DNA from: Candolleomyces eurysporus
Lineage: Eukaryota; Basidiomycota; Agaricomycetes; Agaricales; Psathyrellaceae
Reading direction: 5' to 3'
DNA length: 64,000 nt
NCBI GenBank assembly: GCA_027579435.1
Contig: JANBPK010001042.1
Location: 1 to 64,000 of the forward strand
Numbering within the stretch: the first letter of the stretch is position 1; each line of letters begins with the position of its first letter. The notes under the pieces were generated by a model. It was not told the DNA's origin. It did not search any database and saw only the letters and a list, made by a program, of their open reading frames with translations. A program made the position numbers and the translations under genes. Shown here piece by piece: positions 34,273 to 44,490 of the stretch.

Positions 34273-35934
34273 TCACTCTTCATCTGGGATTTCGCCAGCC
34301 ACATCCTCGGGCCTCACAACCTTTACTGAGCCATTCTCCTCCGCAGACGCTAACATCTTGGAAGATGGAACGAACTCGAGCATATTGACGAGGTCCTCAA
34401 GATCGCCACCCTTGACTCCATTCGAAGAGGCAGGCTCTGGTTCCTGCGATGCTACGCTCCCTTCCTCATCCGCTTCCTTGGTAGGCTCTGGTTCCTCCGG
34501 CTCTTGCTCCACCTCAGCAGGTTCTTCTGGAATACCAGCAGATCCTTCAGCTGGTTCATCCAGATGAGGTTCTGGGGCCTCGGCCGGAGCAGCAGGCTCG
34601 TCAGCTGGCGGAGCTCCTTCATCCTCGGTTACAGCGGCAGCAGCAGCAGCCGCCACACCTGCCCCTCCTGCCGCAGCCGCAGTGGCCTTTGCTTTCGTAG
34701 GAGCAACGCTATTTGCCGTCTTCTTGACTGCTGGGGAAGACGCAACCTTCTTCAAGGAAGTCGCCTTCGAGGCCGGAGCAGTAGTCGCAGCTTTCTTAAT
34801 TGGCGTCGCACCAATCGATGGCCGAGGCGAGGCCGTCACACCCGGAGTACGGGCCTTAGACAGCGACGCAGCAGTAGGCTTGCTCAGCCTCTCCGCCGCT
34901 TCGCTGCTGAGAACTTTCTTGACAGAAGAAGCTTGAGGAACAGCTGGAGCATTCCTCGACCTTGCCAGAGAGGCCGCGGTGGGAGCGTACAAGCCCGTAG
35001 ATGGAGTCTTCGAGCGGGCAATTGGACTCTTCGTTCTTGCTGCGGGTGTTGTTGGTTTGGACGGCGTCTTGGCCCGGGATGGGGTCGCTGGCGTAGGCTT
35101 CGAAGCAGGCTTGCGTGTAGATGCCGTAGACGTGACCGAACCGCCAGTGTGCTGAGGTTTGAGGGGCTGGGCAGCTGGTGTCAGCGACTGACGAGTACTC
35201 GCCGGTGTAGCCTTGAACGACGACGGAGCAGGTTTGGCGGGGGTCCTGGGAGTGGCAGCAGCGGGTCTTGCTGTAGCAGGCGGTTTGGCAGTGGCGGGCG
35301 TTTTACCGGATGATTTCACACCTGCACCCGCGGTCCCGACGGTCAATTCGCTCTTCTTGCGCTGCAGAGGGCCAGGCTTGGGGGTCTCAGGCTCTGCTTC
35401 CTCTGCGGCGGCCTTTATGTCCTGGATTTTGGTATCGACGGGCGCCATGTTTGCTTTCGCCTTGGTCTGCAAATCCGAAGTGCTGCTAGAGTTGGACTTG
35501 GAGGGGGCTAGTGGTGGGGGAACAGGTGTACCACCGTTGGGTGTTTCATTCTTTGGAGTATCCGCAGAAGCTTCGGGGTCTTTAGCTGTTCCTTCTCCGG
35601 CGCGACCACCTGCAGGAGGCGAGGAGGTGGCCGCCAGCGAAGTTGCGACTGTGGAAGCCAGTGTGTTGACGTTTGGCCGCAGATACGAGGGCATGACGAA
35701 GGCGGGCTTCTCTGACTGCTGTGCACCGGACTTTNGGGGGCCATTCTCGCCTGTCCTTCGCCTCCTCCTTCTGAGCATCTCCCACTGAGCTCGTGTGGGA
35801 CACGACGCTGGAGCTGCGCGATGACGCCGATAGTGCAGAGTGGGGGGCACGCTTGGTCTGATTCTCGAATCTGTTGATGAGGTTGGCGATGCTCCCGCGT
35901 GGAGATTCGTCCGGGAGAGGCCTGGCGAGGTTAT
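34273..35934 (-). CDS. Low-complexity Ala/Pro/Ser/Lys-rich protein of unknown function
   Basis: The long frame ends with MLEFVPSSKMLASAEENG and EDVAGEIPDEE. The middle is basic and built of PTAASLxxAR-, KTPSxP- and TPATAKPP-like stretches, resembling microtubule- or chromatin-associated disordered proteins. An Ala run and then a Pro/Glu-rich acidic segment follow. Near the N-terminus is a small ordered-looking block, RGSIANLINRFENQTKR. The frame breaks at the N at 35735 next to a G run; upstream of it a different phase (RPLPDESPRGSIAN) reads better, which again suggests a one-base error. An acceptor at 35935 (ACCACCAG) begins this exon. The first coding exon and the ATG were not found. It lies convergent to DnaJ-CTD gene 2. 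Function unknown. Confidence 0.6.
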   Translation of the reverse strand: MTSPGLSRTNLHAGASPTSSTDSRIRPSVPPTLHYRRHRAAPASCPTRAQWEMLRRRRRRTGENGPXKSGAQQSEKPAFVMPSYLRPNVNTLASTVATSLAATSSPPAGGRAGEGTAKDPEASADTPKNETPNGGTPVPPPLAPSKSNSSSTSDLQTKAKANMAPVDTKIQDIKAAAEEAEPETPKPGPLQRKKSELTVGTAGAGVKSSGKTPATAKPPATARPAAATPRTPAKPAPSSFKATPASTRQSLTPAAQPLKPQHTGGSVTSTASTRKPASKPTPATPSRAKTPSKPTTPAARTKSPIARSKTPSTGLYAPTAASLARSRNAPAVPQASSVKKVLSSEAAERLSKPTAASLSKARTPGVTASPRPSIGATPIKKAATTAPASKATSLKKVASSPAVKKTANSVAPTKAKATAAAAGGAGVAAAAAAAVTEDEGAPPADEPAAPAEAPEPHLDEPAEGSAGIPEEPAEVEQEPEEPEPTKEADEEGSVASQEPEPASSNGVKGGDLEDLVNMLEFVPSSKMLASAEENGSVKVVRPEDVAGEIPDEE

Positions 35935-36311
35935 CTGGTGGTCAGAAGCTTGCCATAGAGCATACGAGCGGCAGAAGACGTACATATTGCAGAACTACGG
36001 AAAAACGTAACCAAATCTCGCGGAAGAAGAGAAAGAAAAAGAAAAAAGGAAGAAGAGAGATGCAAACAAAAGGGAAACGAGGGGTATACGACGCCGGCGC
36101 TGTGTTGGACGATGAGCTGGAAGCTCCGTAGATGATGAAAGCAAAATTATAGGTTGAGCGGCGCTCGCCGTGCTGAGTCGATGGATGATGGACATCTACC
36201 GATCGCAACTCTCCGCACAAGGCAGGTCGTATCCACGGTTGCTAAAGCAACAATCACTGTTTCTTGTTCAACGTCTCTCAAACAGCGACTATACCAAGAA
36301 CAAGTATCTAT
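35935..36311. other. Intergenic region upstream of the Ala/Pro-rich gene
   Basis: It should contain the missing first exon and promoter of the minus-strand gene. On that strand there is a pyrimidine-rich leader (TCTTCTTCCTTTTTCTTTTT) and a likely 49-base intron (GTACGT...CACCAG), but no in-phase ATG was found. The right end is the 3' flank of PWP1. Confidence 0.4.
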
Positions 36312-38363
36312 CTAGTCGTCGTCATCGTCTTCGCTTTCATCGTCGCTTGCGACCCCAATGACCCCACCATGCCCGTCCTTGGCCTCCTTTTCCTTCAAGA
36401 TCTTGCCGGCTTCTTTCAGCTTACCGGCAAAGACCTTGCGTGTGCCAAAGTTCGATCCGAGATCCCAAATCTGAAGCTTGGCCTTGGACCCAGCCGCTGC
36501 CAACGTCAGAGGGTCATCCGGTGACCACTGCGTCGAGAATATTTTGCCCTGCGAAATGGTATCCAGTCAGCAGGATTCATAATGCCGAAAGACTGACACG
36601 TACGACTCCCAAATCTCTTGAAGTGACGAGACTGACATTCTTTTTGCCGTTGTCTTCATCAGTAATATTCCATACCTTGACCAGCTTGTCGGTTCCACCA
36701 GTCACAATGCAGCCCTTGATATTTGGATTGACATCTATCGACGATGCCGCTCCATCATGGGCTGACAAGGTAAAGCGAGCCGTTGAGGGGGTATCAAGGT
36801 TGGATGGCAATGTCCGCGCATCATAATTCAGCACCATGCCATTCTCCAAAGACACCTGTCGAAGAAATGAGCAGGCGGCAAATGATTCAACAATGACCAG
36901 GCACATACATAAAAGCCGTAGCTCTCCCATGGATCCCATCGAAGGGCCTCGACATCGCTCCCGACGGCAGCCCCAACACCCGTCCCCGGAGCCCTGGAGT
37001 CAAACGTTCTGACAGTTCGGTCATAACTCCCCGTCAATAGAACGCTCGGCTCCTGCAAATTCCACTGAACAGCCTGCACTTTATCCTTGTGCACGTCGAA
37101 ACTTCGGATTGCGCCTCCGCCCTCCCCGCTTTCAGGATTTCCGAGCGGATGGCGGCTGAGATCCCAAAGCTTCACTGTCCGGTCAGCACTCGCACTGGCA
37201 AGGAGATTCCGCACGTTCCTATTCCAGCTGAGACCGAGCACCGCGTCAACGTGACACGAGTCATCCTTTTGCCGTGCCTTTGTCTTCTTTTTCTTCTTCT
37301 TTCCGGTTCCCAGCGGCACCGGTATGTGTGCCTTTGTCTTATCCGGTCGGCCCAAGATTGTCGATGGGTACATAGCTTCGACTGTATCCAAAGACCATAT
37401 TTCAATTTCAGGATCCAGAGTTCCAACGGCGATATAATTTCCGAAACCATTGTTGGGCGTGTTGGATTGCGATTGACTCGAAGATGAAGATACTGGTGCG
37501 TAGTCGAGCCATTCCAAACAGAGGGGGAAACTGGGGAGCATGAGGTCATGATGAACATAGAGGTTTTCTTCAGACTCGTCATAAACATATATTTCGAGCT
37601 GGGATATTTCATCCTCTGTTTTGGCGACAACGAGGAGATTGTCGGTTGGGAGGACTTCGAGTTCGATTCTCTCGTCATCCTCAGGGTCCTAATGAAATCA
37701 TGAGCATCTACTCGATGAGCCTTGTAGAGAACAAACCTCTTTTAGGGTGATGTAAGGATCGTCGTTGTTATCCTTGTAGTAAGTTAGGCCCTTGATATTG
37801 CTAAACAATCCGCCTGTTGTTGGACGTTGTTAATGAATCTCAATCTGGACTCGTTTGTTGTGGTACACGCACCAGCATCGGTTTCTTCTTCATCATAATC
37901 ATCCAAATTGTATTCAGAGAGGTCATCCTTGGCTTTTGGCGCAAGCTTCGACTTTTTCTTGTCCAGACCAGAATCGACGTCCATAGCGTTATCGTCCTCA
38001 CTTCATCATCATCGGGCCGGGACAGAAAAACAAAGTAGGATAAAAGAACTAAACATCAATCACTAACTCTCATCCCAAACAAAAGTTCAGGGTTACTCAC
38101 TCTTCCCAATCGTCCTCGTTATCCCCTTCCTTCGTCTCCCCATCTTCCTCCATATTGCCTGCTTCGTCTTCGACATCGAGACCCTTGCCCATCTCCGTCG
38201 CAGCTTGATGCGCGCGTTCAAGTTCCAAACGGGCATCCTCCAACTCGATACGAGCGAGCTTGCTCACTCTCTCGAGCTCCTCGTCGTCCAAGACGTATTT
38301 TGTAGGGTGCTGTTGGGAAACGCCGCGCTTCACCCAGGCGACTGCAGAGATGAGATTGCTCAT
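36312..38363 (-). CDS. PWP1: PWP1 WD40-repeat protein (rRNA synthesis and ribosome biogenesis)
   Basis: PWP1 is a nucleolar WD40 protein needed for rDNA transcription and pre-ribosome formation. Several exons on the minus strand start at 38363 with MSNLISAVAWVKRGVSQQHP, close to the usual start of the family. An acidic segment (DDLSEYNLDDYDEEE) and GLTYYKDNNDDPYITLKE follow. The beta-propeller has PNNGFGNYIAVGTLDPEIEI, a Lys-rich insert, LSWNRNVRNLLASASADRTV with KLWDLS, WNLQEPSVLLTGSYDRTVRT, and IKGCIVTGGTDKLVKVWNIT. The final blade is WSPDDPLTLAAAGSKAKLQI with WDLGSNFGTRKVF. The product ends in an acidic DDESEDDDDD tail. All hallmark blocks of PWP1 are present in order. The exact ends of the central introns (near 36550, 36850, 37690, 37820 and 38000) were judged by eye. 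Confidence 0.9.
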
Positions 38364-38729
38364 CGTGAAGGGTGGCACTGGCCAATAGCCCTTTTCTCCC
38401 GAGCTCAGTCAAGAGCGTAGATGAGACTGTAAAGGGAGGCGTAAGTAGAAAGAGAGAATCAGATGACTAGGAAGAGATCTGCAATACTTGGGACGGGTTC
38501 TGAAAAAAGTTCAGCACGTGTGGCCCGCCATCATTCTCCCTCCCCCAATTGGCAATAGATTAGATTGCCTGGGTACACGGAGGTCAGCTTTGCGAGAAAC
38601 AAAACGACTTTGGCCTCAACTTGGCCTCTGAGAAATTTCGGAATGCGCTTTATAGATAAATATATGGACGTAAAGAGTTGCCAGAGGCAAAGTTGGAATT
38701 ATTAATATTATTACGCAACGTCCAGTGCA

Positions 38730-39128
38730 CGGCCCTGCTACTACCCTGAGACCGTACTTTCATCGCTGCACTGCCCAACAATCCCAATGTGACAATGTTC
38801 ATCCCCCGAAGATCCTTCACCGAGTCCCTGATTCGAAAATGCATTGCCATATTTCGATCGGAAAGCATCTTCAGTTGGACAAGCTCACGACCGACATGTA
38901 TCGCTGGATGGAGTCGCGGTATGCCTCAGCTTCTTCTGGGAGCGCTGCCTCTTGCCCCTCGAGGCTAGCTACGAAGGGTCGACCTGCTATACGCTCAAAA
39001 GCATGATGTAGCACTTCAAGCTTTGCAATTTAGCTGGGCCTGATGTCTTCGGATGGGGGTTCATTGGTTCTCGAGGGGCGCTCGACGATGGGGTCTCTGT
39101 CCTCCGAGTATGCAATTGCCGAGTTCAT
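38730..39128 (-). pseudogene. 5' relic of an F-box family gene
   Basis: From an ATG-equivalent at 39128 the minus strand follows the family N-terminus. It gives NSxIAYSEDxDPIVE, TNEPPS and IAKLE after an in-frame TAA, then AYRDSIQRYMSV, a small insertion with a stop, and CFPIEIWQCIFES. Similarity fades soon after, around 38800. Leu-rich body, introns and C-terminal module are absent. Its upstream flank (39130-39480) matches flanks of the full copies, so it was duplicated with its promoter and then truncated. Confidence 0.7.
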
Positions 39129-39618
39129 CTCTGGCAATCGGTCTTCTGAATCTGCAGTGGATATTAGACTGCAATCAACGGACGACGTGTACTTCTTCCT
39201 CGTTACCCAAGCACATTGGCCATGAGCTCTTGATAATGAATGCTTAGCCCCGCAATCTGCATCGTTGTAGCATTACGCGGGACGCAGCACCAACATGGTC
39301 GCTACAGTAGTTCCGAACGCACTTACAATGTTACTTGCGAAGGGTCATCCCGAACTCAAAATATATATGGGATGAAAAGGGGGTGTCTTTCAATAAGCGA
39401 ATAATAAATTAAAGAACAAAGGCTGGGTTGCAGGCTTTTATCAGCATATCCAAACGTTACATGATCGTTCAACCAGACAATTCCTCAGCCTCTGGGACCA
39501 ACGATGAACGATATCCTGAAGGAAAAGGTGATATCAATTTGAGATACATCGCAAGATGTTGCATTGGAGCCCAAGTGAGTCAAAAAAGTAAGTTGTAGCA
39601 CCGAGTCACGGTATTCAC
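39129..39618. other. Flank between the 5' relic and F-box copy D
   Basis: No gene. Blocks such as CCATGAGCTCTTGATA, the CGTTACATGATCGTTCAACC type and GGACCAACGATGAAC recur at 47010-47340, and in weaker form at 42900-43160 and 49920-50200. It is therefore part of the repeated unit of the right-hand array. Confidence 0.6.
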
Positions 39619-41817
39619 TATCTGAGAAGGAATTCCCATATCTTTTCCGCGATTTCTATTGCTAGGCTGTCAGCTGATTATCATCAGGTGCAGAGACAAG
39701 AATTAAAGTACCTTCGTTGGCAGTTTCGTCAAACGGACGGCGGCATAACAGGCGAGCCTGGTATCCAATCCTTTCGTATCTCCAAATATACGGAGATGCC
39801 AGAGAATCGCGCAAAACGTCACGCAAAATGAATGGCTTCCACTTGTCGAGAAGTTTCTTCGCGCGGGACCTGAACTCGAAGACATCATCCCCTGGAATAG
39901 TATTTGGGAGTATCTGGCCGATACAACACAACAAGTGAGGTATACTTCTCCTCTGTCCCGAAGAAAGTCAATATTCAGGCACGACGCCGGTGAGGATAAA
40001 CTTACGCCAAGAATAGCGACATCTTGATATTTTTGCAAGTCGAGATTCTCCATGGTGCGCATCTCCTGATCCAGCTCGCGATGTAGGTTGGTATCCGCAT
40101 GATCTCTGGCGTTGTGCATACCGCGGAAGATGAACCGATAGGGCGTGAATCTATTTGTAAGGATTTCCTCGATCTTGCTAGCTATGTCGTCTAGGCCGTC
40201 TTCTACGTTGCTGTTTGAATTGGCATCCTCGTTCAGGAACTCTGAATTGCCCGCTAATTTCGAAATGGCTTGCTTCCACTGAATCTCGAAGTTTCCAACA
40301 TCGTAGTTTGTGAGGTCGACCTCCGTGAGGGGTTCGAGATAGGATTGGCCCTTTTCCAAGGCGCAGACCTGTTTCGTCCTAGATACGACCACCTCTGCGA
40401 GAGCCATTACGTCAACCGGTCCAATGCTTCCTGCAAAACGGTAGACCTTCATCTTTTTCAAATTTGGCACAAGGTTGGATGGATCTTTGGGTGAAGCCGA
40501 TTTCAAAACGAGTCGGCGAAGTTCATTCGATCTTAAATGATGGACGCACAAATCACGGAGATTTGGCGAAAGGCGGAGAATGGTCCAGAGTGTGTCTTGT
40601 CTGGAGTCTACGGGGGCCACGCAGTGGAAATGCTGCAATGAACATTTTGACCTCTGGATCAGGCTCAGAACTTTGCTACACATCGAATTTGCTGAAGTGA
40701 CCCCGAAATCTCCGAGTACTTCCAGTCGGGAGAGAGCCGGAAGTGTCAGGATATCGAAAAGGGAGGAAAGGAAGAAGTCCTCGTAGCGAATCCTGAAATG
40801 GAAAGTTTCGAGTTCTGGCAGCGTGATGGGGCTTGTCGTGAGAAGGGGGACCGAAGAGAGACAGTGAAGATCCATCGATCGCAAGCGGAATGGCCGACCC
40901 TGAATTATATCGTTGCATATGGTGGGCGTTCCTCCGAAAGTCTTTAACCTTTTGAGCTGTGACCACGGTAGGTCGACATTCAAAACTGGTACGAAAGGAG
41001 TCGGTATGTCCATGTCAACTTCTCGTAGCATTGGCGCTTCCCTGAAATAATCGATATGATATTTCCTGCCGGAGGAAGCGAGTGGGCGGTGGGATGAGGC
41101 TAAGACGCCAATTTTCAATTTCTTGAGCATTGGCAAATTGCCCTGGATGCATGATAGTACCTTGTCGAATGCGTCGGGGGGAAGACTAATATCCACCACT
41201 TCCCAGCGATGGCATTGGTCAGTCAGCAGCCGCAGGAGCTCTTGGTATCGCTCTTGAATAGCTGACTGGTTCCATGCGTCAACGCTAATGCGGAACCCGA
41301 CAATCAATGGCGCCTGCCCAGACCGCAGCAGATAGCGCCGCGTGAGGACCTCTTCCATTGGTGTTGGTCCCCGAGGGGGAGCGGAAGTCCAAGCACCACC
41401 GCCGCTCTCTATGGGTAGGAGGTGGGCCCAGAGACCGTGATGGCTGAGTGTAGCAATCCTCCAATTTCTGCAAACACTGCAGAGGCTCTGCAGGTAATGT
41501 CCATCCCCGGAAGGTCCGTCGCCGAGCCCTGATTCGAAAATGGATTGCCATAGTTCGATCGGAAAGCATCTTCGGTTGGACAATACCGACATGTATCGCT
41601 GGATGGAGTTGCGGTATGCCTCGGCCTCTTCTGCGAGTGCTTCCTCTTGCCCCTCGAGGCTAGCTGCGAAGGGTCGACCTACTATACGCTCGAAGGCGTT
41701 CTGTAGCGCTTCGAGCTTTGCGATTAAGTTGGGCCTGATGTCGTCGGATGGGGGCTCATTGGTTTTCGAGAGGTGCTCGACGATAGGGTCCTCCGAGTAT
41801 GCAGTTACTGAGTTCAT
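39619..41817 (-). CDS. F-box family protein, copy D (intact)
   Basis: Three exons on the minus strand (41817-40006, 39952-39712, 39662-39619) give 698 residues in phase. The start is the ATG at 41817 (MNSVTAYSEDPIVEHLSKTN); the open frame upstream of it has no ATG. The F-box lies at about residues 75-130 (CFPIELWQSIFESGLGD, CSVCRNWRIATLSHHGLWA), followed by a Leu-rich LRR-like body (LPALSRLEVLGDF, LSPNLRDLCVHHLRSNEL). The C-terminal module is RRSIPHLLCCIGQILPN, GDDVFEFRSRAKKLLDKWK, then PFILRDVLRDSLASPY and WRYERI. A short in-frame duplication (RDVLRDSLA against RDTLA in copies A-C) is shared with copy F but not E. Tail EIAEKIWEFLLR. Presumed SCF substrate adaptor, targets unknown. Confidence 0.75.
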
Positions 41818-42235
41818 TTTTGGCAATCAGTCCTCTGAATATGTTGTCAGGGTGGAGACTGCAATTAATGAACAACGCTTACGCTTAGAGTGATGCGGGA
41901 ATTAAGATTGTACCTTTTCTTCAACAGTCGATGGGAAACACTTACGGCGGAGAGAGTGACGGGGGAAATCGAGAGTATACCCTTTCCTCGATTCCTCAAC
42001 ACGGGTCCAGACAAACAGACGGCGACCCCGGAGCGCGCTAGAATGGGTTTTCATCTTTACAAAAAATTTAGTGCATATATCCTCACACAAGAAATAATCA
42101 ACTGCAACGCTCCCCAGCTCATCAGCCATGAACTCTTGAAAATGAAGGCTTACCTTTGCTCCGTAGCAATTTGCATGGTTGTAAAGTTACGCGGAATGCA
42201 GGCCGTCGCTACAGTAGTTCCGAGCGTACCATCGC
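41818..42235. other. Upstream flank of F-box copy D
   Basis: This stretch is repeated-unit DNA upstream of copy D (GGCGGAGAGAGTGACGGGGG, ATTCCTCAACACG, GCGCGCTAGAA), also seen upstream of copies E and F. It should contain the promoter of D. No TATA box was clear. Confidence 0.45.
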
Positions 42236-42652
42236 CACTGACTATGGGTGGAAGTCCAGAGACCGTGATGGCTGATTACAGCGGTCCTCCACTTTTTGCA
42301 AAAACTGGAAAGGCTCTGCAAGTATTATTCCTACCCCAAAGATCGGTCCCCGAGCCCTAATTTGAAAATGGATTGCCATAGTTTGATCGGAAAGTGTCTT
42401 CGGTTGGTTAAATAACACCGGCATGTATTGCTGGATGGAGTTGCGATATGCCTTGGCCTCTCCTGGGTGCTTTCTCTTGCCCCTCGAGGCTAGCTACAAA
42501 GGGTCGACCTGCTATACACAGGAAGGCCTGCTGTAGCGTTTCGAGCTTTGCGATTAAGCTGGGCCTGATGTCGTCGGATGGGGGTGGTTTTCAAGAGGCC
42601 TGCGACGATGTAATCTGCGTCCTCTGACTATGTGTGTAATTGCCGAGTTCAT
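42236..42652 (-). pseudogene. Second 5' relic of an F-box family gene
   Basis: From an ATG-equivalent at 42652 the minus strand follows the family through the N-terminus and the F-box (TATGGCAATCCATTTTC segment) to roughly GGTCTCTGGACTTCCACC at 42236. It has deletions in the KTNEPPS region, a stop in the linker (ATTTAACCAACC segment) and many substitutions. Everything downstream of the F-box is missing. It ends slightly further into the gene than the relic at 38.7 kb. Confidence 0.7.
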
Positions 42653-43450
42653 TTTTGGTAACCGGTCTTCATAATCTGTGTAAGGCTTGCGAGCATATAG
42701 AGACTATAGTCAATGAAAAAAGCTTACGGCGGAAAGAGCGACGGGGGAAATCGAGAGAGAGCAATACTTATCCGATTCCTCAACACGTCAACAATGATGG
42801 CGACCTGGGAGCGCGCCAATAAAACGGGCGGGTTTCAAAAATTTCGGTGCATATATCCTCACACAAGAAGAAAGGGTTAACTTCACCGCTCCCCGGCACA
42901 TCGGCCATGAGCTCCTGAAAATGACACTTAGAAGGCTCACCTTTGCTCTGTAGCAATCTGCATGGTTGTAACGTTACACGTAACGCAGCCCATCACTCAG
43001 TGGTACTAAGCATACTTCTGTTTCACTTGCGAAGGGCCATCACAAATCAAAATATAGAAGGAACGAAAAGGGGTATCTTTCAGTATACGAATAATGGTGA
43101 AAAAGAACAAAACCGGGGCAAAGGCTTTAACCAGCAGATCCAAACGTTACATGGTCGTTCATCCAGAATTTGCAGAGAGGGTAATAAAATGAGCTAGGAG
43201 AACGCAAAGATGATATTGTGATACGGGTACAGCGGATGTATAGGAGGGGGGAAGAGGACAAACAGCATCTCCTGAGATTTCCGAAAGAAAAACGAGGGAA
43301 GAATGAGGAAGGCATGTAGTCGCAAAATCCGCGAAATTGAAATGGACGAAGGTATCCAGTGCCTTTGCCCAAGAAAAGAACGAATAGAAATCATCGCCAG
43401 ATTCAATCCTTCAGTCGTTAGTTAAGTGAGGTATTCGTGAAAAGGGGAGC
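42653..43450. other. Repeated-unit flank left of the decayed secreted-protein gene
   Basis: No gene. 42880-43420 matches about 49900-50650 (CACATCGGCCATGAGCTCCTG, GGGGTATCTTTCA, CCAAACGTTACATGGTCGTT, CAGCATCTCCTGAGATTTCC). It ties the decayed copy to the intact secreted-protein locus as one duplicated block. Confidence 0.6.
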
Positions 43451-44194
43451 CCAGAGAGGCAAGGCAACAACAGCAGCAATCGCGCTGAGGGCCAGAATGG
43501 AGTCACAGACCTGGCAGGCAGAAGGAGAAACACTGTAGAAACCTGTTGGAACCGGCGTTAGCAGCACCGTGGTACGACTGGTTCACAGAGTTTCCGTTCA
43601 TGCTGCCATGAGCGTTGTCAGTAGAGGCTATGCTGGTGTTAGTTGAGCCGATGGTGGTGAAATCAGCGGTCGAGCCAGTGATGATGGAGCCTGAAGTAAC
43701 GCTGGAGGAAGATTGGCAGGAGCTGCTGTCAGAAACCTAGTTATCTAGGTTACAAGAGCGCTGTTAATTTGCAACCTGGGAGTGGAGACAAGTCGAACCA
43801 CGCACGTTCTTGCGCGCCTCGTCGTCGCTGGAGTCAGCAATACTGATCCGAGCAATGGTTCCTGCGGGAGGTAGCCTTCCACTGGGTGGACGAGCCCTCA
43901 AAGTCACCAATTTCTACGCTGTTGGCAAAGTGGCTAGGGTTGCTCGCAAAGTGCAGAGCTGACATACACTGGCAGAGGCTTTCCGCAGAAGCAAGCGGCG
44001 ATGTCATTATAGGGCCTCTCTTCGCCCAGGAGATCTGGATCCCGCACTGTCAAAAGGTGAGACGCGGTTCATGGCGAGCGACGCCGAGGGCGAAAATGCA
44101 TCTGTTTGAGTGTGAGGTCGTCGACTACGAGTGCAATGAGGCAGGGGCAGGGGGCAACAAATACGAGAGCTTCGTCCTTGTCGTGTGTCCACAT
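43451..44194 (-). pseudogene. Decayed copy of the secreted GPI-type protein gene
   Basis: The minus strand aligns along its length with the intact gene at 50695-51451. It has an ATG at 44194, an intron-1 donor after CTCAAACAG, a DPCGEP-like exon, the segment encoding IPAGTIA.ISIADSSDDEA and a Thr/Ser-rich 3' exon. The signal peptide has lost its hydrophobic core (MWTHDKDEALVFVAP in place of MYSTLITAVALFAAP). Small indels shift the frame between exons, and the 3' exon carries stops. It lies between an F-box relic and F-box copy E, so the duplicated unit included both gene types. Confidence 0.7.
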
Positions 44195-44490
44195 ATTTTC
44201 GCTTTGATAGTCAAAGTTTTTGATTCCCACTCGGTCGCCAAGTATCGGCGATGGAACGCCAAACAAGCTCACCGTCGCAAAACGTAATTCACCTCTTGTG
44301 TTCCCATCATACAGATTACTGCAGTAGTTTCGAGCTCATATTGTGGCCAGTTCTTCGGCCATTGGGGCCAACGGTAAACAATATTCTGAAGGGAAGGTTG
44401 ACATCAATTTAAGATACAACCACAAAACGTTGCATTGGAGCTTAAGTGAGTCNAAAAAAAGTAAGTTGTAGCACCATGTCACGGTGTTCA
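44195..44490. other. Spacer between decayed secreted-protein gene and F-box copy E
   Basis: No gene. It contains an N at 44453 beside an A run. The right part (CATTGGGGCCAACGGTAAAC, AAGTGAGTC, AAGTTGTAGCACC) matches the 3' flanks of copies D and F. Confidence 0.5.

Larger units (their letters stand above)
31205..34400 (+). repeat. Segmental duplication, right unit
   Basis: This is the second unit of the duplication. Its left edge matches DNA just upstream of the PEX26-like gene (28104), and its right edge runs into the 3' end of the Ala/Pro-rich gene, of which unit 1 keeps only a relic. The order of elements is the same in both units. The shared non-coding part (31205-32580) contains no recognisable gene. 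Confidence 0.7.

Noticed and set aside
28104..34400. Retrotransposon or LTR explanation for the large direct repeat
   Set aside because: The repeats carry host-like intron-containing genes, and I saw no reverse transcriptase, integrase, TG...CA ends or target-site duplication.
34504..35788. Long plus-strand Arg/Ser- and Ala/Gly-rich open frames (34504-35313, 35213-35788)
   Set aside because: They are antisense shadows of the GC-rich, repetitive Ala/Pro-rich gene; their composition follows from the opposite strand and they have no splice-supported structure.
38725..39247. Plus-strand ORFs over the F-box relics and copies (for example 38725-39006, 41540-41893, 46435-46833)
   Set aside because: The same antisense pattern recurs at every family copy, so it mirrors the coding strand and is not an independent conserved gene.
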